Origin: Whitmania pigra
Lineage: Eukaryota > Annelida > Clitellata > Hirudinida > Haemopidae
Assembly: GCA_021613335.1 (NCBI GenBank)
Contig: JAJTWR010000236.1
Span: 2,668,501-2,732,500, forward strand
Direction: 5' to 3'
Length of the DNA: 64,000 nucleotides
A program made the translations under genes and the position numbers. Below the pieces are notes generated by a model, which saw only the letters and a program-made list of their open reading frames with translations, made no database searches and was not told the DNA's origin. This document shows positions 1-18,337 of this stretch, one piece after another (position 1 is the stretch's first letter; each line of letters starts with the position of its first letter).

Positions 1-526
1 ATTCTGTTTATGTGAAATAAAACTGTTTTAATCAATGCACTAGTATTACACTATTATTAAACTAGTATTAACTTATTATTACACTGTTAATACATTATTA
101 ATACATTATTATTACACTATTAATACACTAATCCATTGTTCGTAAAATTATGCAAACAGGGCAGAAACAGATAACAAGTATTTTCAGCTCGCAAGAAGAA
201 GTCACTTACTTAGAAATTGTAAAATCAAAAAGCAGTTTATTCATCTCGAGCATGAGTTATTTTTAGAAACATGTAAATGGCTTTTGAAAATCTTGTCAAA
301 CAGGTTGTCATTACAACGAACGAACGAACCAATGAATTCATAAAACTTCACACGACATCTTAGACTAGTGCGACGCTTAATTAAAATAGTTACGATTTAT
401 ATTTATTTATTTTATTTATAGATAATTCGTTAGGACAGGTATAATGAGCAGTGGCACATTTAAAAAAAAAACATAAAGTTGAACCTAAGTCACAAAATTG
501 TAACTTCATTTATATAGCGTCATATG

Positions 527-674
527 CACAGCGTCAGAGGCGCTCCTTGTAACCATTTATATAGCGCCACTTCCCAAGGGCGCTGGTGGCAGTGCAGGCT
601 GGGTTTCGAACACGACACATTACGACTGTTGCCATTACCGCCGTATGCAGGCACGTAACCCATTCGGCTAACCT
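527..674 (-). mobile_element. tRNA-derived SINE-like element
   Basis: On the minus strand this stretch has a pol III A-box-like sequence (TTAGCCGAATGGGT near 668-655) and a B-box (GTGTTCGAAACCC near 616-604), about 50 nt apart as in a tRNA. A non-tRNA tail with GGCGCTATATAAATGG follows. Similar tails occur at about 46836 and 58074, each downstream of a B-box-like sequence. It lies just past the donor of the VWA exon, so it is probably intronic. An open frame through it is an accident of the insertion. Target-site duplications were not found by eye. Confidence 0.6.
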
Positions 675-708
675 GCACAAAAAAAAGACATTTAAATGTA
701 AAAAGGAC

Positions 709-3257
<2,549 letters not shown>

Positions 3258-6200
3258 TTTCTCCCTGATAATCGGACGTCCAATGATCTTTCGATCGATG
3301 AAATTATTTATTTATTATTAATTATTTTATTTAATCCTATCCAATATTTCTAAAAGTTTAATTTGAGATCAGAAATTATTTCAGTCGATTGAAGAAGTCA
3401 ATGTTTTGATTTTCTCCTTTGGCGTTGACAAACTGACGGTGAAACTTTGACGATGTTTCTGCAAAATAAAAAATATTTTTTAATAAGAAATTAATTTCAA
3501 TTCTTAATTCAAGTGTAAATTCGGCCGTATTTATTTTATTAAACCGCATTTAACGTTACTGTACCACATTAGCATATTTAAGACAGGTTGTTTGATACAA
3601 AAACGTATTATTGTAAAAGGTTATCATTAATATTAATCGACTAAATTTAAACTTTTGCACATTTCAATTAAATTTAATCAAATCTAAGCATATATCATCG
3701 TGATGTAAGCAAGTGATTTGACTTTTCTTCAACATGTTTGGATCGTAAGTCAATTGACCTCACTCTAGTACCGCTACACCGATTTATGGTAACCTTATGT
3801 TACATTAAAATTGACATTTTAAATGAACAACCAATATTTTATAATATTTTATATTATATTTTATATATATATGTATAATATAATAACATAATATTATATA
3901 ATATATAATATATATATATATAGATACATTGCATATTAAATAAATATGAGAATAAAACATGTTTAGTAACATCGTAAATAGAGAACTTACATACTTTAGA
4001 CAAGTTACGTAACTCCAAAGTCTCTAGTCAAACCTATTGTCATGTCTTTTATACGCAGTTCATGATGCAGGAATCATACCTAAGTCATGCATTGTCATGC
4101 GAGAACATTGCGTTTGGGTAGGAGGGGTTTAAGAAATTATTTGAATGAAACTAGGCATTCATAGATTGAAATTATGATTGAATTATATGATATGAAAAAG
4201 ACAAATAAATAGCATCTATTGGATGCCTCAGTTATATTATTAAATTATTAATTTAATTAAATAATACGATAAGTTGAATTATTTCTATCAGTATTTTTAA
4301 TTGGACCAGAAATTTTATACTGTGGGAAAGTTCGAATCGTGGCATTTCTGGAAATTGTTCGCAAGACATCATTGTCTTTGATTATAAATAGCTTCAGGAT
4401 CACATTCATTCTTACAAATCACAAATTACTAATAAGCAGCTTACAAGCTGAACACCCCAACCCCAATATATTTCATCGTTTAAAAGTTAAATCAATAATA
4501 ATTAAAAATAAGTCTTTTTCTTACTATAAATATTTTATTATAAATAATCTAATTTTCTCTAAATAAATAATTAGTTATTATTTATATAATATATTAGTTA
4601 TTATTTATATAGTAAATAAAATTGTTAAACATGGCACCGGAATGTAATGTGTTTTAGTCCGTACCTTACAAATAATAACTGATTATATGCATTTATAGCT
4701 GATTATCAGCAGTTCTGATTTATTGGATGCTTCGCTCTTCAAGAAGAGGAAACGTCTTTTAAGACTTTCTTGTCTCACCATTGAATTGTGAAGTTTGGCA
4801 GAAGTAAATGTTGAAGTCAATCCCCACATCATAAGGTTTATTATAATCGCACAACACCTTGTGAATGATACATTCCCACGGCGTACTTTCAGTTTTTTTT
4901 TTAGAGAAAGCATTTCAATGAATTAAATTTCAAAGAATGATTATGATTCGCAAAACAAAAACGTTAGATCTTGAAATTTTCATAAATTTCAACTTTAAAT
5001 AAATATTCAGATTAATTAGACACTAAAAACACTTAATACGCATACTTAATTAAATTTTATCATTTTAATCGTCTACGTCAGTACATTCCAATGTGACACA
5101 CAAGGTTGTACTGGTTACAATACATAACAATAAATTAACAATAAAGCACAACCTAATGCTGGTTTTATAACAATTCAGATAAAGTCAAACTTAATGTTTC
5201 AATGTGAAATTGAACCTTTCCATATTGAGGAAGCACAAGAAAACAAGAAAATAGAATGACACTCCTGCTACAACGTTAAGAAGTTGAATAATCTTAAATC
5301 AGCCAGAGCCTTATTGAGTAATTAATACATGTAATCAGAATTTCTCAATAAGTTGCTTAAATATGTTGAGAAAGAGGTGAAGATAATATTTCTGAAAAGT
5401 CGAGAAAAGTTTAGAAGCTACGGAACGTTTCTTAAGAAATGGATTTTCGTGGGAACTTCTTCAATTGAAGAAAAAACGATTTTCGTAGAAAGTCGACTTA
5501 TGTGTGGTATGAAGGCACCTATTCAGGCAGTCTTCAACAAAAACAACATCGATTTTATTCAAAGCTCTTGAATTCCACCAACATCTGTTGGTCACAAACA
5601 CTGGCAGAATGCTCCATTATTTACAGTTATTGTTTCTATTATCGTTATATAGTTTTGTTTATGTTTATTATGACATCCATCATTTATTATTACTGTGACA
5701 TCCATTTTCATTACTTTTGATATTATTACTATTGTTATTAGTATTATTATTTTTGCTATTATTATTAATGATATCGATATTAATCACATTATTATTATTA
5801 TCTTTCGCAATTTAAAACACCAGTTAATAATTTCTTAATAACAAACATAGTTTTATGCAGAATGGTATACTTATCATCTTGTTCCTGAAGGTTTCTTAAC
5901 TGAGTTTAGATCATAATTAAAAATTATCTAAAAATGTTTAATCTTTAAGTGCTAAGCAAATATAACGCCGTTTCTTTAAATACTTCTTTCTTTTAATGCG
6001 ATTCATCAAGTAGCGAACACCCAACCAAAATAAAATTTCTGCAACTGAAAATTTCAGCAGCTTAAAAATCAGTTCTTGTCATGTTTAATATTTAGTATTT
6101 CATTTAAAAGTTTTTGCGACACTCCCCGTTCAAAATTTATTAGCCCTTTGCCAATTTAAGCTAATAAATAGAATCTAATAATATCCTACCGAAAACCATC

Positions 6201-7637
6201 AAAACATTTCGCCTACTTTAGCTGCTGTTGCCACTGTTAATTGCAGCAGTTGTAGTTGTAGTTCGTTCTAAAGCCAGAGAACTTGCTTGCAATTGATCAT
6301 CTGGAGACAAAGAATTTCAGATTCAGTTGCCAAGGTAATTCAGCGATATTGCCACTTTAAAACTCGCCAAAAAGATATGCTTAGCTCGTATGGCATTCAG
6401 TCTATTCGACTTACCGCTTGAGTGGTTTGTCAATAGCAGAAGCCCAGTGAATGCCAGCCTGGGGTTTGTTGACGCCAACTGGCAGATGCAGTCCTTACAA
6501 GGGGTTTTCTCAGACAGCTTAAAAGAACGAAACTTATAACCTGCTTTATATTTCAATCGCTCCACTTGAAAAAGATTTTAAGGCTACTATTCCATCTCCC
6601 GTCTTTAAAAAAAAACCACTAAGGTTTAAAGTTTTCTTGATTATTTTATTGTGGCAAATAGACTTTCAGCAAGTATCAATTCAAAAAACGTTTGGCTAAG
6701 TCTTTCAAAGCTAATGTTCTAACAGGTGATACAAGAAAAACTAGTTAGTCGTACGACGCAACACTATTATTACATTCAATGGATAACATCAGCATAACTT
6801 TAGAATCTTTAATAAGTCTCTACAATTCATTAGATTTATAGCTCTCAAATAACTCGAGATTGGCAAAAAACGTTTTCTGTTTTGCCCATCCTTCAAAATC
6901 AATGGTTATTAGAAGATCAAGCAACTCTTAAATTGTTTATGAAATATTTCACTATGAAATATTTGGGGCGGATTTGTCCAAAACAATTACAAACCTGCCG
7001 AGAATGTATGGCGTGAGAAAACGCTGACCCAAAAATGATCGACATGCAAGTCAATGATTTACTAAAATTGAGTCGATCTAAACTCAAGCCCTAAATAAAA
7101 CGCCATTCTATAAAACGACTTAAAACCAACGCCACTCCATACTCCCCTAGAGTCGTCTGCACATTCAAATTGCAAAGAATTTAGCTGACTCTTCCAAGTT
7201 TTTGTAACCTTTTTTTTCTTTAAAATAAGTTATCTTAAAGTTAATTGAATTAAATGTATATATATATATATATATATATACATTTAATATATATATATTA
7301 TATATATATATTATAAAATTTACAAATTATTTGACAAAAACTGTTATAATATTTTACAAAAAGTTTGGTCCATGGCTTAAATTAACTGATTATTGCTTCA
7401 GAAACTTTTATTTATACCTTTTTACATTTCTAAAAAATTAATTTTAGTAACAATTTAGTAAAACTATACGTCATTTCAACATTTGTCAATGCACTTAAAA
7501 CTGGATTCAAAATAATTTTAAAGGTCAATATTTATATTATTAGTTACAAGATTATAGGATAAATAACCAACAAATAAAAGTCTCATTTAAAAAAGAAACT
7601 GATTATATTGTAAATGTAATATTAATAAATAGAATTC
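3258..7637. other. AT-rich intergenic region without recognisable genes
   Basis: This lies between the two tandem secreted-protein genes. The first 60 bp upstream of the VWA gene start (CATTGGACGTCC and flanks) resemble the matching stretch upstream of the 13.7-kb gene, so the promoter or 5' UTR was duplicated too. At 3838-3925 there is a TATA/ATAT-rich self-complementary stretch. At 7258-7313 there is a (TA)n run with an inverted arm (TTAAATGTATATA...TATATACATTTAA). Short ORFs at 4.3-6.6 kb have no family features and random-looking composition. Confidence 0.6.
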
Positions 7638-8380
7638 TTTTTTTTGAGCAATTTTATTAATCATCCAAATGAACAAAACAAATCAAACAAAACAGACACC
7701 AATATAGGGATTAATAAAGAACTCATGGATCAGCTTTAAGGAAACGCAAGCTTCCCTTAGCAAGCTGACCCTGAAATATCAATTAATTAAGAAAACGAAT
7801 AATAAACCCGTCAAATAAACAGTTAATCAAGAATACCACGAACTAAGTACAATTTGTAGGACAATTTAAATAATAAATATAATAGCATGAATGGTCCAGT
7901 CTGTGTATGATTTTTGATAGATGAAGGAATGGTGTTGTATAGTCTAGGTCCGTAACATGTTATTGAAAAGAGCTTGAGGGTGGTTTTGGCAAAAGATGGA
8001 CTATATTCATGGGTATGACGGAGGGAGTGTGAAGGTTTAGTGTAGTTGACACTTTCAGACATAAGACCTACAAATTTATCTGGAAGGGCATTCTTATTAT
8101 AAGAGAACATAAATAGGGCAGTTTGAAGACTATGTATTTGTTGAAGAGTTAATAAATTGTTATTGATAAAAGTCAAATCTGTATGAGATGAAATTGGCAG
8201 TGAGAATATTATACGGATGATACGCTTTTGTAGAATATATAGTTGGTTTAAACGAGTGTGATAAGTAGATGCCCATACAATATTACAGTAAGTGAGATAT
8301 GGATAAATAAGGGAAAAATATAATTCATTCGCAGAGTGAATCAATAAAATGCTTTTTCGAAGGTATATAAATGTATTCAA
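7638..8380 (-). mobile_element. 5'-truncated non-LTR retrotransposon (LINE), RT C-terminal fragment
   Basis: A 185-codon frame (8380-7823, ending at a stop) contains SLIYPYLTYCNIVWAST and LQKRIIRIIF. This is the typical segment after the catalytic core of LINE reverse transcriptases (CR1/jockey-like group). The catalytic YADD region and everything upstream are missing, so the copy is dead and 5'-truncated somewhere near 8350-8380. The 3' end is well marked on the minus strand: an AATAAA-type signal (ATTAATAAAATTGC) precedes a run of eight A residues (plus-strand T run 7638-7645). The intact terminal frame suggests fairly recent insertion. I found no convincing target-site duplication. Confidence 0.85.
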
Positions 8381-8719
8381 AACTCCAAATAAATGTAATC
8401 GTTATCTTATTATTATGTTATCAAACATTATCATCAGCTTCAATATTTTCTTCTTCTTTGGAAGTTTGAAAGTGTCAGGATTTCTTTCCGAAGTGGAAGA
8501 CGTTGCGATAACACAGAAGTACCGACGTGAGGATTGCTTGGCAAATGTTCCAAAAGTTGCTCAAACTTTTATGACTCTTCGCTAAACAAATTTATGTTTT
8601 GAAATTTAGTATATTCTTCCTAAATAATAATGATGTTAATATGTCTAAATTTAAAGATGGCGAGCCAGCAAAAAATGTTCAGGCGGATTACAACAATGAA
8701 ATTGATGATTAAACATTTC

Positions 8720-11700
8720 TCAATAAATATTTACAAATATATAAAATGCATATAAAGTATTTAGTGAAAATTTATTACACTTCATGGATTGTACACAAGT
8801 CTTGCTGCCGAGCTGCCAATCATAACCAGGACAACATCGAGAACACCTCTCCGGAAATGGACAATTACAACAATTTCTTATGCTGCACATTGAGATGCCA
8901 CCTACGAAAAATTACATAAAATTAATCGATGCCAAAGATATTTTTGATCAAAATAATCAAAACGACAACAAAAATATTCTAACTAAATATTGAACATGTC
9001 CTGGTGATGGAATTGATCGAATATCCTTTCTTGCAAATCGAACAGTTGTTTGTGGTCGAACAATATTCGCAGTTTGGAACTTTACAAGTGGCTGTAAGTT
9101 TGCAATTTATTAATTTAAACAAATTATCCTTTAATTGATGAACTAAAATAATAAAGACAGGCTTTATACTTTTTTATTTAGTACTGCACTTTACAAGTTA
9201 TTAGATCAAGTAGTCTAAGATATCAAAATTAATAGTGACGAATAAATGTGAATGCAATCAAACTACTTAATTAATTAATTTATTTTAATTAACTAAAAAC
9301 GAAACTAACCCAAACATAGCTTTACATCTGGAACGAGGGAATAACCTTCATTGCAGTAGAGGCATTCGTAATTGCTGGAACACTTATTACAGTTTGGAAC
9401 GAAGCATTGGACTGAACCTTGAAATAAATGGACACAGTCTAAGCAGCAACAATGTTACTGTTACTAATAATTTAACATTAACATTAAACTTTAGCAGCTG
9501 AAGCCATTAATAATGTATTGTGATTAATTGTTATTATCTAACAACTCTCTTTAATGGCCTGAACAATTTTTCAAAACAAGAATCAAATAGATTATTTAAT
9601 TTATTTGTCGGAGAAATGAGGCATGTAAAAATTATATTTTCGTGATTATTATTAATTTTTTGTCAAAATTAACTTACCTTTACAGGTGCCAAACTCGTTG
9701 ACATATCCAGCATTGCAGACGGAACAGTAGCTCGAATACGAGCATTCCTGACAGTTGGCTGAACATACTGGATTATCCAAATCAGATCAATTATTAGCAT
9801 TATATTACATTCAAACAGATATTTAGTTCAATTATATTTTGCCATCCGCACAAAGCTTTTAAAGCATATCAGGGTAAACATTTGTTGCGGATAAAGTCAG
9901 CAGACAGAATAAATGAATGATGTTAATTATTAAAAACGAGGATTTGCATCAGTCGGAATCTCAACAATCATTTCCGTACTTTATTACAATTTTAAAAATA
10001 GGAAATTATTTAATTATAATCAATAAGTACATAATAAAATAAATCTTTCAATCTGTATGAAGTTATCAAACAATCAGATATACCACTACAAGTTTTCGAG
10101 TTGTCGTTGAGTATAAATCCTCTTGAACATTTAGATTAATTATTGCGAAACAAACATGTGAGAGGGTTTAGAACGTGGCATTCCAATAAAAGGGAAAAAC
10201 AGCTCATAAGCTACTTTGAGGACTCGAATGTTATTTCAAAATAAGAATCAAATAAATTATTTACTTTATCGGAGAAATAATCTTAGGCAATAACAAAAAT
10301 ACCTAAAAATTATATTTTCTTATTTGATCAATTTTTATCTTATTCCACTTACTTTTACAGGTGCCATACTCGCTGACGTATCCAGTGTTGCAGACAGAAC
10401 AGTAGCTCGCGGACGAGCATTCCTGACAGTTGGCTGGACATTCTATATTTTATGAAGCAGTATAGTCATATTAACATTATTTTATAAATAAGATAAAATG
10501 GTAATCAAATTTTGTCATCATATCCTATATTTCTAAAGCATGTGGGGGAACATCTATTACGAATAAAAGCAGATGTACCTCTACAAAATGTGTCGCTGAG
10601 CGCATATCCTCTTGAACAACTGGAACAATTATTGCGAGATGAACATGTGAGGCAGTTTGGAACATTACATTCTTTTGAAAAAAAAAGTAGCTCAGTTGAG
10701 TTTTTTTTGAATATTTTTTCAAAGTAAATTATGGTGAAAATCGGTAAAATTATTTTACAATTTTCAGTACATAAAAATAATATTGTCATATGTTATCAAT
10801 TTTTATCGTATTCCACTTACTTTTGCAGATGCCATACTCGCTGACGTATCCAGTTTTGCAAACAGAACAGTAGCTCGCGGACCAGCATTCCTGACAGTTG
10901 GCTGGACATTCTAGATTTTATGTAGCAGTATAGTTATATTAGCATTATTTTCAAGATAAAATGGTAATCATATTTTGTCATAATATTGTATATTTTTAAA
11001 GCACATGAGGGGAACATCTATTACGAATAAAGGCAGATGTACCTCTACAAAATGTGTCGTTGAGCGCATATCCTCTTGAACAACTGGAACAATTATTGCG
11101 AGATGAACATGTGAGGCAGTTTGGAACATTACATTCTTTTGGAAAAAAAAGTAGCTCAGTTGAGTTTTTTGAATATTTTTTCAAAGTAAATTATGGTGAA
11201 AATCGGTAAAATTATTTTACAATTTTCAGTACAGAAAAATGATATTGTCATATTTTATCAATTTTTATCTTATTCCACTTACTTTTACAGATGCCATACT
11301 CGCTGACGTATCCAGTGTTGCAGATAAAACAGTAGCTCATGGACGAGCATTCCTGACAGTTGGCTGGACATTCTATATTTTATGAAGCAGTATAGTCATA
11401 TTAACATTATTTTATAAATAAGATAAAATGGTAATCATATTTTGTCATCATATTCTATATTTCTAAAGCATATGAGGGGACATCTATTACGAATAAAAGC
11501 AGATGCGCCTCTACAAAATGTGTCGCTGAGCGCATATCCTGTTGAACAACGGGAACAATGATTGCGAGATGAACATGTGAGGCAGTTTGAAACATTACTG
11601 AAAAAGAAAGAGAAAATAGCGCAGCTGAGTTATTTTAATGACTCGAATATTTTTTCAAAGTAAATTATGGTGAAAATCGGTGAAATCATTTTAAAATTTT

Positions 11701-13686
11701 CAGTACATAAAAATGATATTGTCATATTTTATCAATTTTTATATTATTCCACTTACCTTTACAGGTGCCATACTCGTTGACGTATCCAATGTTGCAGACA
11801 GAACAGTCGCTCAAGGACGAGCATTTCCGACAGTTGGCTGGACATACTGGATTATCCAAATCAGATCAATTATTAGCATTATATTATATTTAAACAGATA
11901 TTGAATGCAATTTTATTTTGACATCCGCACAAAGCTCTTAAAGCATATCAGGGTAAACATTTCTTATGGATAAAAGTAGCAGACAGAATAAATAAATGAT
12001 GTTAATTATTAAAAACAAGGATATAATCAACAAGTACATAACAAAATAAATCTTTCAATCTGTATGAAGTTTTCAAACAATCAGATATACCACTACAAGT
12101 TTTCGAGTTGTCGTTGAGTATAAATCCTCTTGAACATTTAGAATAATTATTGCGAAACAAACAGGTGAGTCAGTTTAGAACGTGGCATTCCAATAAAAGG
12201 GAAAGAACAGCTCATAAGCTACTTCGAGGACTCGAGTGTTATTAGTAGAATGTTATTTCAAAATAAGAATCAAATAAATTATTTACTTTATCGGAGAAAT
12301 AATCTTAGGCAATAACAAAAAGCACCTAAAAATTATATTTTCTTATTTGATCAATTTTTATCTTATTCCACTTACTTTTACAGGTGCCATACTCGCTGAC
12401 GTATCCAGTGTTGCAGACGGAACAGTAGCTCGAGAACAAGCACTTCTGACAGTTGGCTGAACATACATTATCTAAAACAGATCAATTATTAACATTATAT
12501 TATATTCAAACAGATATTTGGTGCAATTATATTTTGCCATCCGCACAAAGCTTTTAAAGCATATCAGGGTAAACATTTCTTACGGATAAAAGCAGCAGAC
12601 AGAATAAATGAATGATGTTAATTATTAAAAACGAGGATTTGTATCAGTCGGAATCTCAACAATCCTTTGCATACTCTATTACAACTTAAAAAATAAGAAA
12701 TTATTAAATTATAATCAATAAGTACCTAATAAAATAAATCTTTCAATTTGTATAAAGTTTTCAAACAATCAGATATACCACTACAAGTTTTCGAGTTGTC
12801 GTTGAGTATAAATCCTCTTGAACATTTAGATTAATTATTGCGAAACAAACATGTGAGAGGGTTTAGAACGTGGCATTCCAATAAAAGGGAAAAACAGCTC
12901 ATAAGCTACTTTGAGGACTCGAATGTTATTTCAAAATAAGAATCAAATAAATTATTTACTTTATCGGAGAAATAATTTTAGGCAATAACAAAAAGCACTT
13001 AAAAATTAAATTTTCTTATTTTATCAATTTTCACCATATTCCACTGACCCCTGCAACGGCCATACTCGCTGACGTATCCAGCATTGCAGATGGAACAGTA
13101 GCTCGCGGACAAGCATTCCCGACAGTTGGCTGGACATCCTGAATTTTATGAAGCAGAACAATTATTATCATTATATTCAAACAGATATTTAATGCAATCT
13201 TTATATTAATCTCCAGGTAATATCCCGGGTTGCAACGTAAGCATCTCCATGATTTCATGTCATAGGACAAACAGCCTGAGTCGAAAGATTGTCCTTCCGG
13301 AAACGAAAAACAATTGAATGATGATAATGATTGAAGATGAGGATTTGCGTTTTCTAACTAGCACGAGATAAATTAATATAAAATTTATTATCCTAATTGC
13401 TATTTGTTTATATAATAATCATTGTAAACTTTATAACTGATTCCATAGCTGTCATTAAAATATTAAGAAATAAGTGACAAGATATCCATGAAATCTAAGA
13501 AAATCTTATCTTTAAAATAATTAGATTAATTAAGTTAATAATTAGATTGAGACTAGACATATTCTACAAAAAAAACAAATAAAATTATTGCACATAAAAA
13601 CTAATAAACTCATTCTGACCGGCAGCAAGTTGCGATTGCCCAAAGACGCCTGATAAGACGAAACACGTGATCAAGATGGCGTCCAT
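8720..13686 (-). CDS. Secreted furin-like cysteine-repeat protein
   Basis: Inferred exons (minus strand): 13620-13686, 13183-13275, 13049-13138, 12376-12471, 11757-11846, 11283-11372, 11043-11135, 10821-10910, 10579-10671, 10353-10442, 9678-9767, 9310-9417, 8984-9091, 8720-8901. Joined, they give about 459 codons with no stop. Exon 1 encodes a signal peptide (MDAILITCFVLSGVFGQ). Each following exon encodes one repeat of about 30 residues, pattern C-x4-C-x2-C-x5-C-x2-C-x3-Y-x(7-11)-C, for example CPANCQECSSASYC then SVCNTGYVSEYGTC. All internal exons are phase 1-1, so they can be duplicated or skipped without shifting frame. The spacing resembles furin/growth-factor-receptor cysteine repeats. 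Function is unknown; the protein is probably extracellular and disulphide-rich. The exon 2 donor and the last exon (read through to a stop at 8720-8722) are the least certain parts. An alternative donor near 8778 would extend the gene. Confidence 0.75.
9665..10340 (-). repeat. Longer duplicated block, copy 1 (intact X exon, dead Y exon)
   Basis: This shares long intronic stretches with 11745-12363 and 12364-13036, such as GCATATCAGGGTAAACATTT and CAAACAATCAGATATACCAC. It holds an intact X exon (9678-9767) and a decayed Y exon (10084-10183). Confidence 0.88.
10084..10183 (-). pseudogene. Decayed Y-type cysteine exon 1
   Basis: Aligned to the intact Y exon at 10579-10671, this copy has lost the acceptor AG (TTATTGGAATGCC where intact copies have CAAAAGAATGTAATG). 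It also has an in-frame TAA in place of a cysteine codon (AATAATTAATCT). The donor GT remains. It is inferred to be skipped. Confidence 0.8.
10341..11744 (-). repeat. Three tandem 468-bp blocks, each with a Y and an X cysteine exon
   Basis: The anchor TATTCCACTTAC recurs at 10341, 10809, 11271 and 11745, giving periods of 468, 462 and 474 bp. Intron sequence (for example GATAAAATGGTAATCA) is nearly identical between copies, as are the exons, so these are recent segmental duplications. In transcript order each block is exon Y (CNVPNCLTCSS type) then exon X (CPANCQECSS type). Y is intact in the first two blocks by coordinate and broken in the third. Confidence 0.92.
11509..11597 (-). pseudogene. 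Decayed Y-type cysteine exon 2, with a GC donor
   Basis: The donor GTACAT of the intact copies reads GCGCAT here, and a short deletion after the acceptor (TAATGTTTCAAACTGC) puts the exon out of phase with its neighbours. GC donors can be used, but the frame error argues that this exon is dead. Confidence 0.75.
11745..12363 (-). repeat. Longer duplicated block, copy 2
   Basis: About 619 bp, homologous to 9665-10340 and 12364-13036 across exon and intron. It carries an intact X exon (11757-11846) and a decayed Y exon (12091-12190). A stretch around the GAGGATTTGCATCAGTCGGA segment of the other copies is missing here, which explains the shorter length. Confidence 0.88.
12091..12190 (-). pseudogene. 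Decayed Y-type cysteine exon 3
   Basis: It has the same acceptor loss as the copies at 10084 and 12779, but a different stop: TGA replaces the second cysteine codon (AACTGACTC). At the position where the other two dead copies have TAA, this one has TAT. The lesions are therefore partly shared and partly independent. Confidence 0.8.
12364..13036 (-). repeat. Longer duplicated block, copy 3
   Basis: About 673 bp, homologous to the blocks at 9665-10340 and 11745-12363. It carries an intact X exon (12376-12471) whose acceptor has moved so that two extra codons precede the first cysteine, and a decayed Y exon (12779-12878) nearly identical to the one at 10084-10183. Confidence 0.88.
12779..12878 (-). 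pseudogene. Decayed Y-type cysteine exon 4
   Basis: Nearly identical to the copy at 10084-10183, with the same missing acceptor AG and the same in-frame TAA. The two copies therefore share a decayed ancestor. Confidence 0.8.
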
Positions 13687-15353
13687 CAACTTTCGTCGAC
13701 TCTGCTTGCCGTCAATGTGGTTTGTTTTGAAAGATATTTTCTTCCTAACAACTGGATGTCCAATGATCTTTCGGTCGATAAATCTATCACTAAAAAGGTT
13801 TTATGTGATTTTATGAACTTGATCTACTAAAAAAGTTACATCTTAGCATAAATAACTTTAAATATTCTTGAATGAATTCCGTAATAAAATGTTTCCTCTA
13901 AAAAATGCCGGGTCATACCTTACGTTTTTGTTCCTAACGAGGCGTTATGGCATCTTTAAATAATTAAATAATATGGTTTTATTGTTTATAATTAAAATAT
14001 TAAGTTGTTTAATTGAACCGATCAACCAAACGTAACTCACAAGAAACATAAGTGCAATTAAGTGCAATTATTGGCTTATTTTTAAAAATATTTTATTTAT
14101 TTTATTGAAAGTGTTATTGAAATAATGACGAATCGGTAATAGGCAATTTCAAATAAGACAGGTATTAATGAAATAACACATGTTTATAATATATTAACTA
14201 ATATTAAATATAAATTTAGGAATAATCTAGGGCTTCCTATTTCGGGTAAATAAATTTGGCATCAATAAACTATTGCTACATTTAAAGTTAGACAATGGTA
14301 TTCCTGTGTTCCTCAGTAATTTAAATTCAAAAAGAGTTAAACGTAGTTTTAAAATTGACGGAAAAGTTTAGTTATAACAAAACATTGTTTTCAATCTAGG
14401 TGAACAGCACACCTGTAACATAAACAAATCCACAGCAAAGAACAGGGATGTGCCGACAGAGAGCAATATTCAATGATTATATAATTCAGTTATTATTCCT
14501 TAAATAAGAATGAAACAAAAAACCATAAAATTTGCAACTGCAGTCACTGGTTCAATCGAACAAACCTCAGAAACATTTGTAAAAGCTTCGCTGTTCAAGA
14601 GAAAACATTTCAAATTCAACTTTCAAAGCAGATACAATAAACGACCGAATTGACATTCTTTGAAAATGCGACATCAGCCCGTATTAGAAGTTAGTGCTTC
14701 TTGCTTTGTCATGCTTATGACTGCCTGAATCATATAAAGGATATAGAAGACGCAAGTAAATGTTTTGCTTTTGATTATGAATGTTAAAGTTATTTAATAA
14801 TTGCTTTTAATTATGAATGTTAAAGTTATCAAATACAGAAACTGAACAAATCAACCAGTCTCACAGCATTTCCATAAAACATTACTTTCTCGATAGAAAT
14901 CAAAATACCACTCATATGGTAGGACCTAAAAGATGATCATAAAATGTGATATTAATATCACAAGTATTTCAGAAGAAATAGACTGTTATTGTTAGCATTA
15001 TTGAGAGCTAGACTCAAGCAGGCAGCATTTGAAACATTTGAGCCATGAGAATTCTATGTTTGCAATTCTATGACAGCAAATGAATGCATCTGCAATTTAC
15101 TAATGCCTATACGTGGCGTACGCGTTGATTTGAAGGATCAGACAATTCTGTTAAGTTCTTGATTTAAGTGATTGAGTTTATGATTTATAAAAATATACTA
15201 AACTGAAAGTGACAATTCAAACTGCAAAGCTGAATATGAGTTTATTATTACTGGGATCAAATCTTATTTCGTGGCTAAGAAATTGATTTAACTTTTAAAA
15301 GTAACGTTTGTCCTGATGAATCAATGAATTAATGCCAATTCCTTCAATACACA
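13687..15353. other. Divergent intergenic region
   Basis: This separates the minus-strand cysteine-repeat gene from the plus-strand GalNAc-transferase, so both promoters should lie here. The part next to 13.7 kb (GAAAGATCATTGGACATCC) resembles the upstream flank of the VWA gene (GAAAGATCATTGGACGTCC near 3280). In this gene the upstream start codon of the VWA paralogue is ATA, so translation should begin at the next ATG (13686). No ORF of note and no obvious RNA gene. Confidence 0.5.

Positions 15354-18337
<2,984 letters not shown>

Noticed and set aside
6323..6565. 80-codon minus-strand ORF with several cysteines
   Set aside because: The cysteine spacing does not match the furin-like repeats nearby, and I saw no acceptor or donor in phase 1.
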